A stretch of DNA of 64,000 nt from Planktothrix serta PCC 8927. GTDB taxonomy: Bacteria > Cyanobacteriota > Cyanobacteriia > Cyanobacteriales > Microcoleaceae. The number at the start of each line of letters is the position of its first letter. Position 1 is the stretch's first letter. The position numbers were made by a program, and so were the translations under genes. Of this stretch, positions 45,600 through 55,595 are shown piece by piece. Location: the NCBI RefSeq assembly GCF_900010725.2, contig NZ_LR734883.1:109208-173207 (forward strand), given 5' to 3'. The notes below the pieces were generated by a model. That model was given only the letters and a program-made list of their open reading frames with translations, searched no databases and was not told the origin of the DNA.

Positions 45600-45660
45600 G
45601 AGAAGAGGAGCAGGGGAAGCAGGGGAAGTCAAGCTGAGATTTTAGGAAAAAATTATAGAC

Positions 45661-45696
45661 CCCTGTAGAGACGTTGCCTGCAACGTCTCTACAGGG
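45661..45696. repeat. perfect 16-bp stem palindrome downstream of typA
   Basis: The left arm CCCTGTAGAGACGTTG (45661-45676) and right arm CAACGTCTCTACAGGG (45681-45696) are perfect reverse complements around CCTG. It ends 20 bases from the typA stop. GTAGAGACGTTGC elements are frequent in several cyanobacterial genomes. It may serve as the typA terminator. Confidence 0.93.
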
Positions 45697-45715
45697 AGGG
45701 GTTTTGAAGGGAAGA

Positions 45716-47506
45716 TTAGCGTTTGACTAACTTCTTGCTGAGTTTGCGTAGACGAATAGACTGGGGTGTGACTTCCACCAATTCATCAGAGCTAATATAT
45801 TCTAAAGCTCGTTCTAAACTCATATCCACAGGGGACTGTAACTGAACCAGTTCATCTCCCGTTGCAGCCCGATGGTTGGTTAATTGTTTGGTTTTACAGA
45901 CATTTAACTCTAAATCTTGGGGACGGTTATGTTCACCTACAATCATGCCTCTATATACCTTAGTACCGGGCTTAATAAAAAACACCCCTCGGTCTTCGGC
46001 GTTTTTCATGGCGTAGAAGGTACTCACCCCTTCTTCAAAAGAGATTAACACCCCATTCCGACGAGCTTCAATATCCCCACATAAAGCGCGATATTCCAGA
46101 AAACTGTGGTTCATAATTCCTTCCCCACGAGTCATCCGCATGAATTCCCCGCGAAATCCAATTAAACCCCGTGCGGGGACAACGAATTCTAACTGAGTCC
46201 GGCCATTGCCGCCAACGTGCATATCCTGCATTTCCGCCCGCCGTTGGCCTAAGCGTTCAATACAGCTACCGACGCCTTCTTCAGGTACATCTAACACCAG
46301 ATATTCGTAAGGTTCATAAGGTTGGCCATTAACTTCCCGGTAAATTACCTGGGGTTGGGAAACCTGGAACTCGTAATCTTCCCGTCGCATATTTTCAATT
46401 AAAATACCGAGGTGGAGTTCCCCCCGTCCCGATACTAAGAATTTATCCGGGGAGTCGGTTTCTTCCACCCGCAGAGCGACATTCGTTTCTAATTCGCGGA
46501 TTAAGCGGTCGCGCACTTGTCGTGATGTGACTAACTTTCCTTCCTGTCCGGCAAAGGGCGAGTCATTCACCGAGAAGGTCATTTGTAAGGTCGGTTCATC
46601 GACTTTAATTAAGGGTAACGCTAGGGGTTCATTCGGACAGGTAATCGTTTCCCCAATATTAGCATCGGCAAACCCAGCCACCGCCACAATATTTCCGGCG
46701 GATGCTTCTTGCAGTTCAATCCGTTTTAAACCTTCAAATCCCATTAATTTAGAGATTTTGCTTTTAACAATACTGCCATCTTCTTTCATTAAGGCGGCTT
46801 GTTGTCCAGCTTTAATAATACCGTTGTGAATTTTGCCAATCACAATCCGCCCAACATATTCAGAATAATCTAAAGTTGTGACTTGCATTTGCAGGGGTTT
46901 GGCCGCATCTCCCACTGGAGGCGGAACATATTCGAGGATATACTCAAACATGGCCTGCATATCGGTACTTTCATCCTCTAGGCTGCGTTTGGCAAATCCT
47001 CCCAAACCGGAAGCAAACAGATAGGGGAATTCGCATTGGTCATCATCGGCGCCCAGTTCTAAGAATAAATCTAAGACTTTATCAACGGCCGTGTGCGGTT
47101 CAGCCCGATGACGGTCAATTTTGTTAATCACAACAATCGGACGCAAACCCTTTTCTAGGGCTTTTTTGAGGACGAAACGAGTTTGAGGCATAGGCCCTTC
47201 GTTAGCATCGACGATTAAAATACAACCGTCCACCATGCCTAACACCCGTTCGACTTCGCCCCCAAAGTCCGCGTGTCCAGGGGTATCGATAATATTAATA
47301 ATGGTGTCTTTATAGCGAACTGCGGTATTTTTAGACAGAATCGTAATACCCCGTTCCCGTTCAATATCGTTAGAGTCCATGACGCAATCTGGAACCTCTT
47401 CCCCTTCGCGGAAAATACCAGATTGTCTGAGAAGTGCGTCCACTAGGGTCGTTTTGCCGTGATCGACGTGGGCAATAATTGCAACGTTGCGAATGGGAAG
47501 AGACAT
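45716..47506 (-). CDS. typA: translational GTPase TypA/BipA
   Basis: Ribosome-binding GTPase needed for 50S assembly at low temperature and under stress. The 596 residues match the family. G1 is [16 protein letters not shown], switch/G2 is [13 protein letters not shown]3 is [15 protein letters not shown] and G4 is [10 protein letters not shown]. The C-terminal TypA-specific region includes [18 protein letters not shown] and the terminal KLSKKLVKR. It has its own promoter region, with an AT-rich 311-bp gap upstream. Confidence 0.98.
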   Translation of the reverse strand: MSLPIRNVAIIAHVDHGKTTLVDALLRQSGIFREGEEVPDCVMDSNDIERERGITILSKNTAVRYKDTIINIIDTPGHADFGGEVERVLGMVDGCILIVDANEGPMPQTRFVLKKALEKGLRPIVVINKIDRHRAEPHTAVDKVLDLFLELGADDDQCEFPYLFASGLGGFAKRSLEDESTDMQAMFEYILEYVPPPVGDAAKPLQMQVTTLDYSEYVGRIVIGKIHNGIIKAGQQAALMKEDGSIVKSKISKLMGFEGLKRIELQEASAGNIVAVAGFADANIGETITCPNEPLALPLIKVDEPTLQMTFSVNDSPFAGQEGKLVTSRQVRDRLIRELETNVALRVEETDSPDKFLVSGRGELHLGILIENMRREDYEFQVSQPQVIYREVNGQPYEPYEYLVLDVPEEGVGSCIERLGQRRAEMQDMHVGGNGRTQLEFVVPARGLIGFRGEFMRMTRGEGIMNHSFLEYRALCGDIEARRNGVLISFEEGVSTFYAMKNAEDRGVFFIKPGTKVYRGMIVGEHNRPQDLELNVCKTKQLTNHRAATGDELVQLQSPVDMSLERALEYISSDELVEVTPQSIRLRKLSKKLVKR

Positions 47507-47817
47507 AAGTTGAGTCTAGGTAACAGAATTTTTGGAAAAGTGTCAATATTGTTCCAATGTATTAATAATTGTAACGCATTGGCGATCGCATTGGTCAGAT
47601 TTCTCTGCAACAGGCCAGAAAATTAACCCCTTCCCTCCTGACCCTTACGGGGGGTTGAGGTCAGTCGCAGAAGTTAGGCAGCAAGATTAAGCAGAGATTA
47701 ACGTTAAATTCGGTTTTAAAATATTACATTTCTCAGGTAGCTTTTGAATTTGAGATAAAATTGAATTGTTAGTCAAATAATAATCAATTCTGCTCAATAG
47801 CAATCAGGCAGAAATTT
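47507..47817. other. divergent gap between typA and the binding-protein gene
   Basis: 311 bp with no gene or RNA that I can recognise. CCCTTACGGGGGGTTGAGG near 47641-47660 is a repeat-like GC-rich patch. Promoters for both flanking genes should be here. Confidence 0.55.
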
Positions 47818-48831
47818 ATGAAACTGCGTCAATCCTTAATTTATTTAACCCTGAGCTTGATCTGTTTATTTTTAATTATAAGCTGTCAAGTATTGAAGCC
47901 CGACCTCAAAACAGAAACCCAACCTCAGACCCTTCGCCTCGGCTTTAATAATTGGCCAGGATGTGCCGTTTGGCAAATTGCTTCAGAGCAGGGAATTTTT
48001 GAGAAAAATCATCTTGATGTTAATTTACAATTTTCTGACTATTCCACCGGATTAACTGCCTTGGAATCCGGTCAAGTTGAGGGAAATTGTCAGACTTTGT
48101 ATGATACAATCTATATATTAGGAACGACTGCCAAAAAAGTCGATCAAGTTGTTGTGGCTCTAACCGATTGGTCTACCGGAGGAGATCAAGTTATTGTTGC
48201 ACCGGGCTTAAAAAATATTCAGCAATTAAAAGGGAAAAAAGTTGCCGTTGAAACGGGAATAGTCGATCATTTTATGTTTCTGTTGGCTTTAGAAAAATAT
48301 AAATTAAAGTCCTCTGATATGACAATAGTTAATCAGGGATTAATCCCTAATATCGCCCTATTTTTGGAAGAAGAAATAGATGCGGTTGTTACCTATATTC
48401 CTTTTGTTCAAGAGGCTTTAAATCGTCCAGGAAGTCAAACCCTATTAACCTCTCAAGAGTTCCCTGGAGCTATTTCCGATCATCTAGTTGTGACTCGTCA
48501 ATTTCTGGAAACCCATCCCCAGCAGGTACAAGGTTTAGTCAATAGTTGGTTTGATACCGTTGAATTTATTCGGAAAAATCCAGATTTATCTAATCAAATT
48601 ATTGCTTCAGCTTCTGGATTAACCCTTCAAGATTTAAAAGAGTATGGATCTCAAATTCAACTCAAAGGAAGGTCAGAAAATTTAACCGCTTTTCAAATAG
48701 GAGAAACGTTTTCTTCTTTACCCTACGCCAGTCAAAAAATTTATGAGTTCTTACAAAAAAATAAATTGATTCAGAAATCAGTCAATATAGAACAAATTTT
48801 GAACGCTGAATTTATGCGTAATTCCAGGTAA
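47818..48831 (+). CDS. NMT1/SsuA-type periplasmic binding lipoprotein without its transporter
   Basis: The 337 residues start with a lipoprotein signal ([14 protein letters not shown], lipobox Cys at about 23). The mature part shows the NMT1/THI5-like fold of nitrate, sulfonate and taurine receptors: [55 protein letters not shown]. No ATPase or permease gene is adjacent. A chemoreceptor gene follows 40 bp later on the same strand, so this protein could be a sensor input rather than a transport component. The ligand is unknown. Confidence 0.87.
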   Translation: MKLRQSLIYLTLSLICLFLIISCQVLKPDLKTETQPQTLRLGFNNWPGCAVWQIASEQGIFEKNHLDVNLQFSDYSTGLTALESGQVEGNCQTLYDTIYILGTTAKKVDQVVVALTDWSTGGDQVIVAPGLKNIQQLKGKKVAVETGIVDHFMFLLALEKYKLKSSDMTIVNQGLIPNIALFLEEEIDAVVTYIPFVQEALNRPGSQTLLTSQEFPGAISDHLVVTRQFLETHPQQVQGLVNSWFDTVEFIRKNPDLSNQIIASASGLTLQDLKEYGSQIQLKGRSENLTAFQIGETFSSLPYASQKIYEFLQKNKLIQKSVNIEQILNAEFMRNSR

Positions 48832-48871
48832 AAATAGACTAAAATCATTTAAAAACTCAGGAGAATTAATT

Positions 48872-50476
48872 ATGAAAAGTGTGATTAATTTTTTCAAAAA
48901 CTGTCAATTGCAATTCAAACTGATTAACGCTTTTATATTGATGGGTTTAATCGTATTTTTTGTGGCTTTTTTGGGATGGCAAGGAACCTTAAATTTAAGC
49001 GATGAACTCAATGAAATTAGCGTTGTCAGATTACCGTCAATTTTAGGATTAAAAAAAATAGATCAAGGAATTAGGAATGTTTATTTTGGAAATTTTTCTC
49101 TATTAAATAGTCACTTTGGAAACCGCGAAAAACAAGCTATTATAGAACAAATAAAAATCGATACTGATTTAATTAAAACTGGATTTTCTGATTATGAATT
49201 TTTACCCAGAACAGTCAAAGAAGATCAATTATGGCAAGAATTCAAATTAAGATTTAATCAGTGGGAAAAACAGCAACAAAATCTGATCAATCTTTATTAT
49301 GAATTTGAAAAAATGGGTATTTTATCCCCAGACCGTACCCAACTCAATTTATGGAAAAAGGGTCAACAAAACTCCCCAGAAATGGAAAAAGCCCGACAAG
49401 CCGCCTTACTTTTATCACAATTGCATATTCAAGCACGCTCTATTAATCAACCGCTTTTCTATGCTACAGCTACAAGTTTAGAAAAAGTCATTCAGGAAAA
49501 TCAAAAAATAGCAGAATCCGCTAAAATTAATGCCGATAAAACCATTAATTCTAGCAAAAGTTGGAGTGTTTTGGGGATGATATTCGGGCCGGGAATTGCC
49601 CTAATTTTAGGAATTATTTTAAGTATAGCGATCGCCCGTCCCATTAGCCAGAGTTTAAAAGGATTAGTTAATACTGTTGTTAATTCCTCCACCGAAATAG
49701 CAGCAACGGTGGAAGAACAGGAAAGAATTGTAGCGTTACAAGCCGCATCCGTCAATCAAACCACAACCACAATGGATGAATTAGGCCGGACTTCCCGTCA
49801 AGCCGCCGAACAAGCGGAAGCCTCTAGTCAAATTGCTAAAAAAGTCTTGAATTTATCCCACGATGGGGCTAATGCGGTTTCTAAAACCCTGTCAGGAATG
49901 ACAATTTTAGAAGCCAAAGTTAGCGAAATTGCCCGTCAAATTATAACTCTAAATGAACAAGCCCAACAAATTAATAGTATTAGTAATTTAGTGGGTGATA
50001 TTGCTAATCAAACTAATATGTTAGCGCTGAATGCCTCCATTGAAGCCGTAAGAGCCGGAGAACAGGGTTTAGGGTTTAATGTAGTAGCGCTAGAAATTCG
50101 GAAACTGGCGGACGAAACGCGGGAATCTGCTCAAAAAATTAATACCTTAATTGAGCAAATTAGACAAGGAGTTAAAGGGACAGTGGTGGCGGCAGAAGAT
50201 GGTAAACATACTGTGCAACAAAATTTAAAAATGGTTGAAGAAACCACAGCAATTTTTAGTAAAGTTACCTCAGCTATTGATCAAGTTTCCTTAAGTTCTC
50301 AACAAATTTATTTAACTTCACAGCAGCAGGTTCTCGCTATTGAAGCCGTGATCACAGCGATGAATTCTATTAACAATGGCGCTCAACAAACTGTTATCGG
50401 AATTAGTCAAACTAAGTCAGAAACCCAACAGTTAAAAAATGCAGCCCATCATCTGAAAGTATTGGGTGTGGGATAA
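48872..50476 (+). CDS. methyl-accepting chemotaxis-type receptor
   Basis: The 534-residue membrane sensor has TM1 at about residues 17-36 ([20 protein letters not shown]) and TM2 at about 231-253 ([20 protein letters not shown]), with a helical four-helix-bundle-type outer domain between them. The usual long HAMP is reduced. The cytoplasmic hairpin tip is well conserved: [20 protein letters not shown], then [20 protein letters not shown]. In cyanobacteria such receptors feed CheA-type clusters for pilus-driven motility or phototaxis. It follows the binding lipoprotein by 40 bp with a GGAG site, which implies co-expression. Confidence 0.93.
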   Translation: MKSVINFFKNCQLQFKLINAFILMGLIVFFVAFLGWQGTLNLSDELNEISVVRLPSILGLKKIDQGIRNVYFGNFSLLNSHFGNREKQAIIEQIKIDTDLIKTGFSDYEFLPRTVKEDQLWQEFKLRFNQWEKQQQNLINLYYEFEKMGILSPDRTQLNLWKKGQQNSPEMEKARQAALLLSQLHIQARSINQPLFYATATSLEKVIQENQKIAESAKINADKTINSSKSWSVLGMIFGPGIALILGIILSIAIARPISQSLKGLVNTVVNSSTEIAATVEEQERIVALQAASVNQTTTTMDELGRTSRQAAEQAEASSQIAKKVLNLSHDGANAVSKTLSGMTILEAKVSEIARQIITLNEQAQQINSISNLVGDIANQTNMLALNASIEAVRAGEQGLGFNVVALEIRKLADETRESAQKINTLIEQIRQGVKGTVVAAEDGKHTVQQNLKMVEETTAIFSKVTSAIDQVSLSSQQIYLTSQQQVLAIEAVITAMNSINNGAQQTVIGISQTKSETQQLKNAAHHLKVLGVG

Positions 50477-50501
50477 AAGGGAATGGGGAATTACTCATCC
50501 A

Positions 50502-50848
50502 AGAAACCGGGTTTCTGAGAATTATTGATAGGTTGGGGGCGGGTTTATTCAGATTTCTGCTCATTAACAGAGATTAACGCGAACCCGCCCCTACAGTTTG
50601 GGTTATATTAAGATTAATTAGGGTGATTGTCATGTTGATTGAAAAACAAGCGATCGCACTTTTCCCTATTATTAAATTCCCCAATTGTAGGGGCGGGTTC
50701 GAGACAATCTCTGTTAATTAGTATAAATCTTGCTAAACCCGCCCCGAATGCTAAACCCCCTAAATGCGATCGCAAATACCCCAAGAAACCGGGTTTCTAA
50801 TTAAGATTAATTGCCAGAAATCAAGATATCTACAGAAACCCGGTTTCT
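50502..50848. repeat. repeat-dense gap: AGAAACCGGGTTTCT and GGGGCGGGTT palindromes
   Basis: Three copies of the 15-bp palindrome AGAAACC(G/C)GGTTTCT lie at 50502-50516, 50784-50798 and 50834-50848. Two inverted pairs of GGGGCGGGTT and AACCCGCCCC lie at 50536-50594 and 50687-50748. HIP1 octamers are interspersed. The 389-bp gap between the chemoreceptor and the WD40 gene is made almost entirely of these elements. Confidence 0.9.
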
Positions 50849-50865
50849 GCTACTCCAACCTAACC

Positions 50866-51132
50866 CTATCGTGCCTCCCACAATTTAATCGTCTTGTCCG
50901 AACTCCCACTGGCTAACGTCCGACCATCGGGACTGAAGGCTACAGAGTAGACCTCTCGTGAATGTCCGGTGAGAGTGGCAACCAGGGTGGGGTTTTGCCA
51001 GGAAACTTGGGGTGAGGGGGCGATGGGTGAGGAATTTTGATTAGGAGTATTTTTATTAGTAAATGTTCCACATCCGACTAACAGCAATATCCCAATAGAT
51101 AAACCCGCCCAGAAGTTATGATTATTTCTCAT
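50866..51132 (-). CDS. truncated WD40 lipoprotein (single repeat)
   Basis: The 88 residues have a lipoprotein signal ([15 protein letters not shown]), a polar Asn/Pro linker and exactly one WD40 repeat ([20 protein letters not shown] to [11 protein letters not shown]). A working propeller needs six to eight repeats. Longer cyanobacterial WD40 lipoproteins have the same start, so this is probably a gene cut down to its first blade. The stop follows LWEAR directly and palindromic repeats begin 18 bases downstream. It could form a closed propeller only by oligomerising. Confidence 0.68.
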   Translation of the reverse strand: MRNNHNFWAGLSIGILLLVGCGTFTNKNTPNQNSSPIAPSPQVSWQNPTLVATLTGHSREVYSVAFSPDGRTLASGSSDKTIKLWEAR

Positions 51133-51250
51133 TCAGTTTTTGTGTATTAGGATTTTATTTAATTTTATACAAACCCTACAATTAATTTTAGCGGATTTCG
51201 GAATATCGGTTAAAAGCAGTTTAGGAAAATTAATATATTCTGTATTTGTT

Positions 51251-51364
51251 ACCACAGAGACGCAAAGACACAAAGAAATACAGAAGGATGGTTAAGGGGA
51301 TAGGGGTTAGGGCTAGGGTATTATTTAATCATATCTTCCTTCGTGTCTTTGTGCCTTTGTGGTT
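51251..51364. repeat. inverted pair of the ACCACAGAGACGCAAAGACA family
   Basis: The left copy (51251-51277) and right copy (51336-51364, TTCCTTCGTGTCTTTGTGCC onward) are reverse complements with some mismatches, 58 bp apart. They relate to the single copies at 39337-39365 and 52598-52628. This may be a miniature mobile element with decayed ends. Confidence 0.85.
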
Positions 51365-51424
51365 CTTTCTCCGGTTCCCAAAAAATTAAGATTATTTAAA
51401 ATATTAAGGTAAAATGCGATCGCA

Positions 51425-52573
51425 CTATAATATTAAACAAACAGATTCCTGCCATTCTCGACACCAGGATTTCATTTCACTAATAACAGGAAGATGAATA
51501 CGATTCCAACTAAACAAACCGGAGTTAATTTCAGGATAAAAACCCTGATGAAATTGAACCTCTCCAGGGGATAAACCACTTTCAACAAATTTAAAGGTTA
51601 ATGCTGAGGGATAACCTTGTTGTTTGAGTTGGTTTCTTAACCAATTTCGATGAATAATTCCCGTGTAGGTACTGCGAAAACTCCCCGCAAATTGTTGACA
51701 ATTCCACATCACTAAATTACAGATTAATCCTAGAGTTTGTTCATCCGTAAACGGTAAGTCTTTAAACTCCTGTAGAAATTCTGAAATAATAAAAGTATCC
51801 AGAAAAATGCTGTTTTTATAATAGTTTAAAATCGGAGTAAAAAAATCCATATTCTCAGATTCATCTGTACAAATTAATAAAAGTTCTTCAGGAGGAAAGA
51901 TTTCTTTGAGAGTTTTTAAGATAAAATAAGGATGATCTGCTTCTCGATGGGGAATCCAGTTACGATAGTCCGTTAACCGAATATGAATGCCATTATATTG
52001 TCCGAGGGTTTGATAAATTTTATTCGCTAAATTGCGATAAATCGGTTTAAATTGAATCGCTTCCATGAGGGAATACACCGAAGGGGAAGGAGGATAAAAA
52101 AATCGTGAATAATAAGCTAAGTTACAAGCACTAAACTCTAAAATATCCTGTTCCACATCTTGTACAATTGTTCGATTTTCAGCAAAATCCGATAAAACTT
52201 TAGGGTCAATAGTAATATTATTTGGAACAAAAACAGCATTAACTAATCTCACATCACTATGATAATGGCTGAGATTTTTTCCTTGAGTTTCTGCTAAAAA
52301 TTCTGAATAATTTAAAATTGGAATCGGAAGTTGGTCAACTAAATCTAAAATTGTTGGTAATTTGTCAATATTAATAATATGTTTTCGACTTTCGGGAACC
52401 GATAAAAAATATCCTCCTCGCACAGGTAATATATTTTTTTCGTCTCCTACTGAACCATAAAAGACTAATTTCCGTTGAGTTAAATAAGCTAATCCTACGG
52501 CTATTTCTAATCCCATTAAGTTATTATTTAAGCCGGATTCATAATCTTTGTATAACAAATAGCGTGAGGTCAT
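51425..52573 (-). CDS. O-fucosyltransferase-like glycosyltransferase
   Basis: The 382-residue soluble protein begins RYLLYKDYESGLNNNLMGLE, the usual N-terminal nucleotide-sugar loop of protein O-fucosyltransferase-like enzymes. It continues with GLAYLTQRKLVFYG, a central YNGIHIRLTDYRN (the HxR motif that contacts GDP-fucose) and AGSFRSTYTGIIHRNW near the C-terminus. GDP-fucose use is likely but the acceptor is unknown. No polysaccharide gene cluster surrounds it; copies of the ACAAAGACACAAAG repeat flank it on both sides. Confidence 0.8.
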   Translation of the reverse strand: MTSRYLLYKDYESGLNNNLMGLEIAVGLAYLTQRKLVFYGSVGDEKNILPVRGGYFLSVPESRKHIINIDKLPTILDLVDQLPIPILNYSEFLAETQGKNLSHYHSDVRLVNAVFVPNNITIDPKVLSDFAENRTIVQDVEQDILEFSACNLAYYSRFFYPPSPSVYSLMEAIQFKPIYRNLANKIYQTLGQYNGIHIRLTDYRNWIPHREADHPYFILKTLKEIFPPEELLLICTDESENMDFFTPILNYYKNSIFLDTFIISEFLQEFKDLPFTDEQTLGLICNLVMWNCQQFAGSFRSTYTGIIHRNWLRNQLKQQGYPSALTFKFVESGLSPGEVQFHQGFYPEINSGLFSWNRIHLPVISEMKSWCREWQESVCLIL

Positions 52574-52597
52574 AGGAATCAGCAGGTTAGTCTTTAC

Positions 52598-52628
52598 AAC
52601 TTCTTTGTGTCTTTGTGTCTTTGTGGTT
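52598..52628. repeat. AACTTCTTTGTGTCTTTGTG dispersed repeat, copy at the 5' side of the fucosyltransferase-like gene
   Basis: Almost exact reverse complement of 39337-39365. Together with 51251-51364 it brackets the 51425-52573 gene, so the gene could have moved between repeat copies. Confidence 0.88.
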
Positions 52629-52729
52629 AAATTAAGCTTGATCCGTGAAAAAAACAGGGCAAACTGATATAATTATACTCGATAATTTTAACCCCAAACT
52701 ATTCTATCATATAAACGAATATTTTTTAA

Positions 52730-53602
52730 TCAAATTGGAGTTATTTTTTCCGGTTCAGAACCATAATTTAACAAAATGCGATCGCAAAAAAACATAGTTC
52801 CCGCCGCCACACAAACTGGAATTGATAATAAATTTAAAAACGGAATCACCACTAATCCAAAACAGACTAAGGCAAAACTAACACTGGCGGGAAAGGTGCG
52901 AATAATCATATTTAATTTATCTCTAAACCTAAACCGTCTTCTTTCCATCGGTGAGTCTAAAAAGTCTAAACAAACAATCGTTGAGGCTAAACCAATACCC
53001 CCTATTGTAAACAATAACGTTCCCAAACCAGGGATAAAATTCAATAAAAGTAAAGGGACTCCGATGAGAATTTGTAACCCTAGTTTTTTTAATTCATATA
53101 AAATGGCTCGTCCAATATCCTGAACTGAACTGGTGAGAGTTTGGGGCGGTAATACCGCAGGTTTACCCGTTTGTAGTTCCTCAACTTTCTCCGAGAGTTG
53201 ACCATACCAGGGTGCTCCTAAAATTCCCCCAAATTGCAATAATAGAAACCCAATAATTAATAAGAGTAAACTGACTAACCCCACCCGTAATAGCCACCCT
53301 AAAATATTGGCTAAAATATCTAAATAGTGCAACCATTGGGGTAAATTAGCGACCCATTGATCAATTTGACTGTCTAAATTCAGGACAATATTCTCAATTC
53401 CCGTTAACCCTGGAAGCAATAATCCAAAATAGAGAAAAATCCCCACAATAAAATTAACAATAACCGGAAAAATCACATATTTTCTTAAGGACGGATTATA
53501 ATAAAATAACTGTAAAGCTCTTAAGGGATAGGTTGCACCTGTAATTAAACTCAGAGGTTTTTCTAGCCAAGAATTAGGAGATTGTAAATTATTGGGGGTC
53601 AT
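52730..53602 (-). CDS. EI24-domain (CysZ-like) membrane protein
   Basis: The 290 residues have about six hydrophobic segments. The N-terminus contains PLSLITGATYPLRALQLFYY, the EI24/CysZ family entry, and the middle LNFIPGLGTLLFTIGGIGL is typical of the fold. CysZ of E. coli imports sulfate, but most EI24 proteins have no known substrate. No cys genes are adjacent. It is on the same strand as ilvE and 81 bp downstream, with a palindrome between. Confidence 0.85.
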   Translation of the reverse strand: MTPNNLQSPNSWLEKPLSLITGATYPLRALQLFYYNPSLRKYVIFPVIVNFIVGIFLYFGLLLPGLTGIENIVLNLDSQIDQWVANLPQWLHYLDILANILGWLLRVGLVSLLLLIIGFLLLQFGGILGAPWYGQLSEKVEELQTGKPAVLPPQTLTSSVQDIGRAILYELKKLGLQILIGVPLLLLNFIPGLGTLLFTIGGIGLASTIVCLDFLDSPMERRRFRFRDKLNMIIRTFPASVSFALVCFGLVVIPFLNLLSIPVCVAAGTMFFCDRILLNYGSEPEKITPI

Positions 53603-53657
53603 ATTTTATATATTAATGAATTTTGAGGGAGTGCGTGCGCTGCAATAAAGCACTAGG

Positions 53658-53675
53658 GGTGGGTTTAAACCCACC
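53658..53675. repeat. perfect 18-bp palindrome GGTGGGTTTAAACCCACC
   Basis: It lies just beyond the ilvE stop. The GTGCGTGCGCTGC stretch 26 bases away is related to the hypD tail repeat. It may be a weak terminator or a binding site; no T-run follows in the ilvE direction. Confidence 0.85.
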
Positions 53676-53683
53676 TTTTGCGG

Positions 53684-54748
53684 TTAAATTTTCCAAACCC
53701 AATTATAAGGATCGGGTGCTTTTCCAGTTTTAATCGCTTCTAATTGTTCTAAAATAGATTGAGCGTATTTACGTTCAGAAATGGGGGGTAAAATTAAATC
53801 TCGTCCTTGATATCCAATTTTAGAAACCTGGGCAATTGTAGCGGCTGTTCCCATGCCAAATGCTTCTTGTAAAATCCCTTTGTCGTAAGCTTCTGCTACT
53901 TCCTGAATAGAAATTAACCGTTCTTCGACTTTAACACCTTGATCTCGGAATAAAGTTAACACGCTATCGCGTGTAATTCCTGCTAAAATCGTTCCGGTTA
54001 ATTGCGGTGTCACCACGACATTATCAATCACAAAAGCTAAATTCATGGTGCCGCATTCTTCGACATATTTTTTATGAATGCCATCGAGCCAAATCACGTT
54101 ATCATAACCTAATGCTTTGGCTTCTTTATCTGCTAATAAACTAGCTGCATAATTTCCGGCACATTTTGCCGCACCCGTTCCTCCTTCACAGGCTCTAATA
54201 TATTTATCGGTGACAATTAATTTAACAGGTTCAGAATAATAGGCTCCCACCGGACAACTCATAATAATAAAAGTATAGTGAGTTGAGGGTTTTAAACCAA
54301 TAAATTCATCGGTAGCAAAATACAACGGACGAATATATAAACTCCCTTCTGATTCAGGAATCCAAGCGGAATCTAACCGAATTAATTCTGTTAATCCTTC
54401 CATAAAGATTGCTTCAGGAATTGGCGGCATACAGAGTCGATCAGCCGATTGATTAATCCGTCTAAAATTAGCATCGGGTCTAAAAATTAAGGTGTCTCCG
54501 GCTGCACTTTTATAGGCTTTCATCCCTTCAAAAACAGCCTGACCATAGTGCAGAACTGCCATCGCCGGAGTCATACTTAAATCACCATAAGGCATAATTT
54601 TCAGATCTTGCCAAATGCCGTTATCGTAAGTGGCAATAAAAATATGGTCACTGAAGATTCGACCAAAGGGAATATTATCTAAGGTTTCCGAAGAAAGACG
54701 GGAGTGTTCTGTTTTTTGAATGATAAGTTTTTGACTCAGTGTTTCCAT
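53684..54748 (-). CDS. ilvE: branched-chain amino acid aminotransferase
   Basis: PLP enzyme that interconverts Leu, Ile and Val with their keto acids. From the ATG at 54748 (METLSQKLIIQ) it has 354 residues; a TTG at 54838 would add 30 residues unlike the family. Class IV features are GQAVFEGMKAYKSA, GTGAAKCAGNYAASLLADKE (with the Schiff-base Lys) and EECGTMNLAFVI. It is full length. The start has no strong ribosome site. Confidence 0.94.
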   Translation of the reverse strand: METLSQKLIIQKTEHSRLSSETLDNIPFGRIFSDHIFIATYDNGIWQDLKIMPYGDLSMTPAMAVLHYGQAVFEGMKAYKSAAGDTLIFRPDANFRRINQSADRLCMPPIPEAIFMEGLTELIRLDSAWIPESEGSLYIRPLYFATDEFIGLKPSTHYTFIIMSCPVGAYYSEPVKLIVTDKYIRACEGGTGAAKCAGNYAASLLADKEAKALGYDNVIWLDGIHKKYVEECGTMNLAFVIDNVVVTPQLTGTILAGITRDSVLTLFRDQGVKVEERLISIQEVAEAYDKGILQEAFGMGTAATIAQVSKIGYQGRDLILPPISERKYAQSILEQLEAIKTGKAPDPYNWVWKI

Positions 54749-54947
54749 TGTAGCTTCGGTGATCAGCGTTTTATTGTTTTTTCTAGGATAACGCTTTCCG
54801 AGTACAAGAAACCGAGACACGGATACCAAATTCAACAAACTTAGGAAAAATTGACATTTTTCTAAGGTCGCACCTCTGGCATCCGTGCCGAACTCCCCTT
54901 ATTTTTAAGTTGTGGATCACAATAGAAGGAGTTTGATTAGACCCGGC

Positions 54948-55115
54948 TTAATCTTGATCATATTTGGCGATCACCCAAACAGCATGAATGATCCCAGGGA
55001 TAAATCCTAATAGGGTCAGTAGGATATTCAGCCAAAACGCTCCTCCTAGACCAACGGTTAAAAACACGCCCAAAGGAGGCAGGAAAATAGCAGCAATCAG
55101 ACGGATAATGCTCAT
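54948..55115 (-). CDS. Pmp3/YqaE-family small membrane proteolipid
   Basis: A 55-residue reading, MSIIRLIAAIFLPPLGVFLT, then VGLGGAFWLNILLTLLGFIP and GIIHAVWVIAKYDQD. The two hydrophobic spans with PPLGVFL, the LNILLTLLGFIPG core and the IHAVW end are diagnostic of UPF0057. Relatives are induced by cold and salt and affect membrane potential. The gene is very short but the motif match is complete. It lies 199 bp from ilvE on the same strand. Confidence 0.94.
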   Translation of the reverse strand: MSIIRLIAAIFLPPLGVFLTVGLGGAFWLNILLTLLGFIPGIIHAVWVIAKYDQD

Positions 55116-55202
55116 ATCAATGGATTATGACTTCTACTGCTATTTTAGCAATTTTTTCATTTAGAATAGGGAAACCTCTCTATTCTCTTAAACTTTGTTC
55201 CC

Positions 55203-55595
55203 ATGTTGCTCGATATTTTTCCCTTCCAATTTCATTTTGACCCAACAGCGATCGCAGGTGCAACCCTGTGGTCTTTAGCATTCTATTGGGGATTTTCACC
55301 CGTGAGTGAATGGGTGATTCACCAATTAAATCGTTGGTTTAATTATGCCGAACGAACATTATATACCTCGGAAGCCGAATATGAGCGCACCCGCAAAGGT
55401 AGAGAGTCCCAAAATGCGTTTTATGCTTCCCTATTTAGTATTGTTCCCTTTTTAATTGTGGGATCATTATCTAATTGGGGAACTGAAATCGCTTTAGGTA
55501 AAAGTTGGTCAATTAGTGTAGGAATTATTGCTTGTATTAGTGGGGGAATTTATGAATTAGGGCGACTTGATGGGAAAAAAGGAATTAATTCTTAA
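55203..55595 (+). CDS. cyanobacterial-type small membrane protein, unknown
   Basis: The 130 residues have three hydrophobic segments: an N-terminal AGATLWSLAFYWGFSPVSEW, FYASLFSIVPFLIVGSL and SISVGIIACISGGIYELG. A charged loop between the first two (TLYTSEAEYERTRKGRESQN) looks conserved. I do not recognise a family. The stop overlaps the end of the convergent pentapeptide gene by 4 bp. Confidence 0.72.
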   Translation: MLLDIFPFQFHFDPTAIAGATLWSLAFYWGFSPVSEWVIHQLNRWFNYAERTLYTSEAEYERTRKGRESQNAFYASLFSIVPFLIVGSLSNWGTEIALGKSWSISVGIIACISGGIYELGRLDGKKGINS

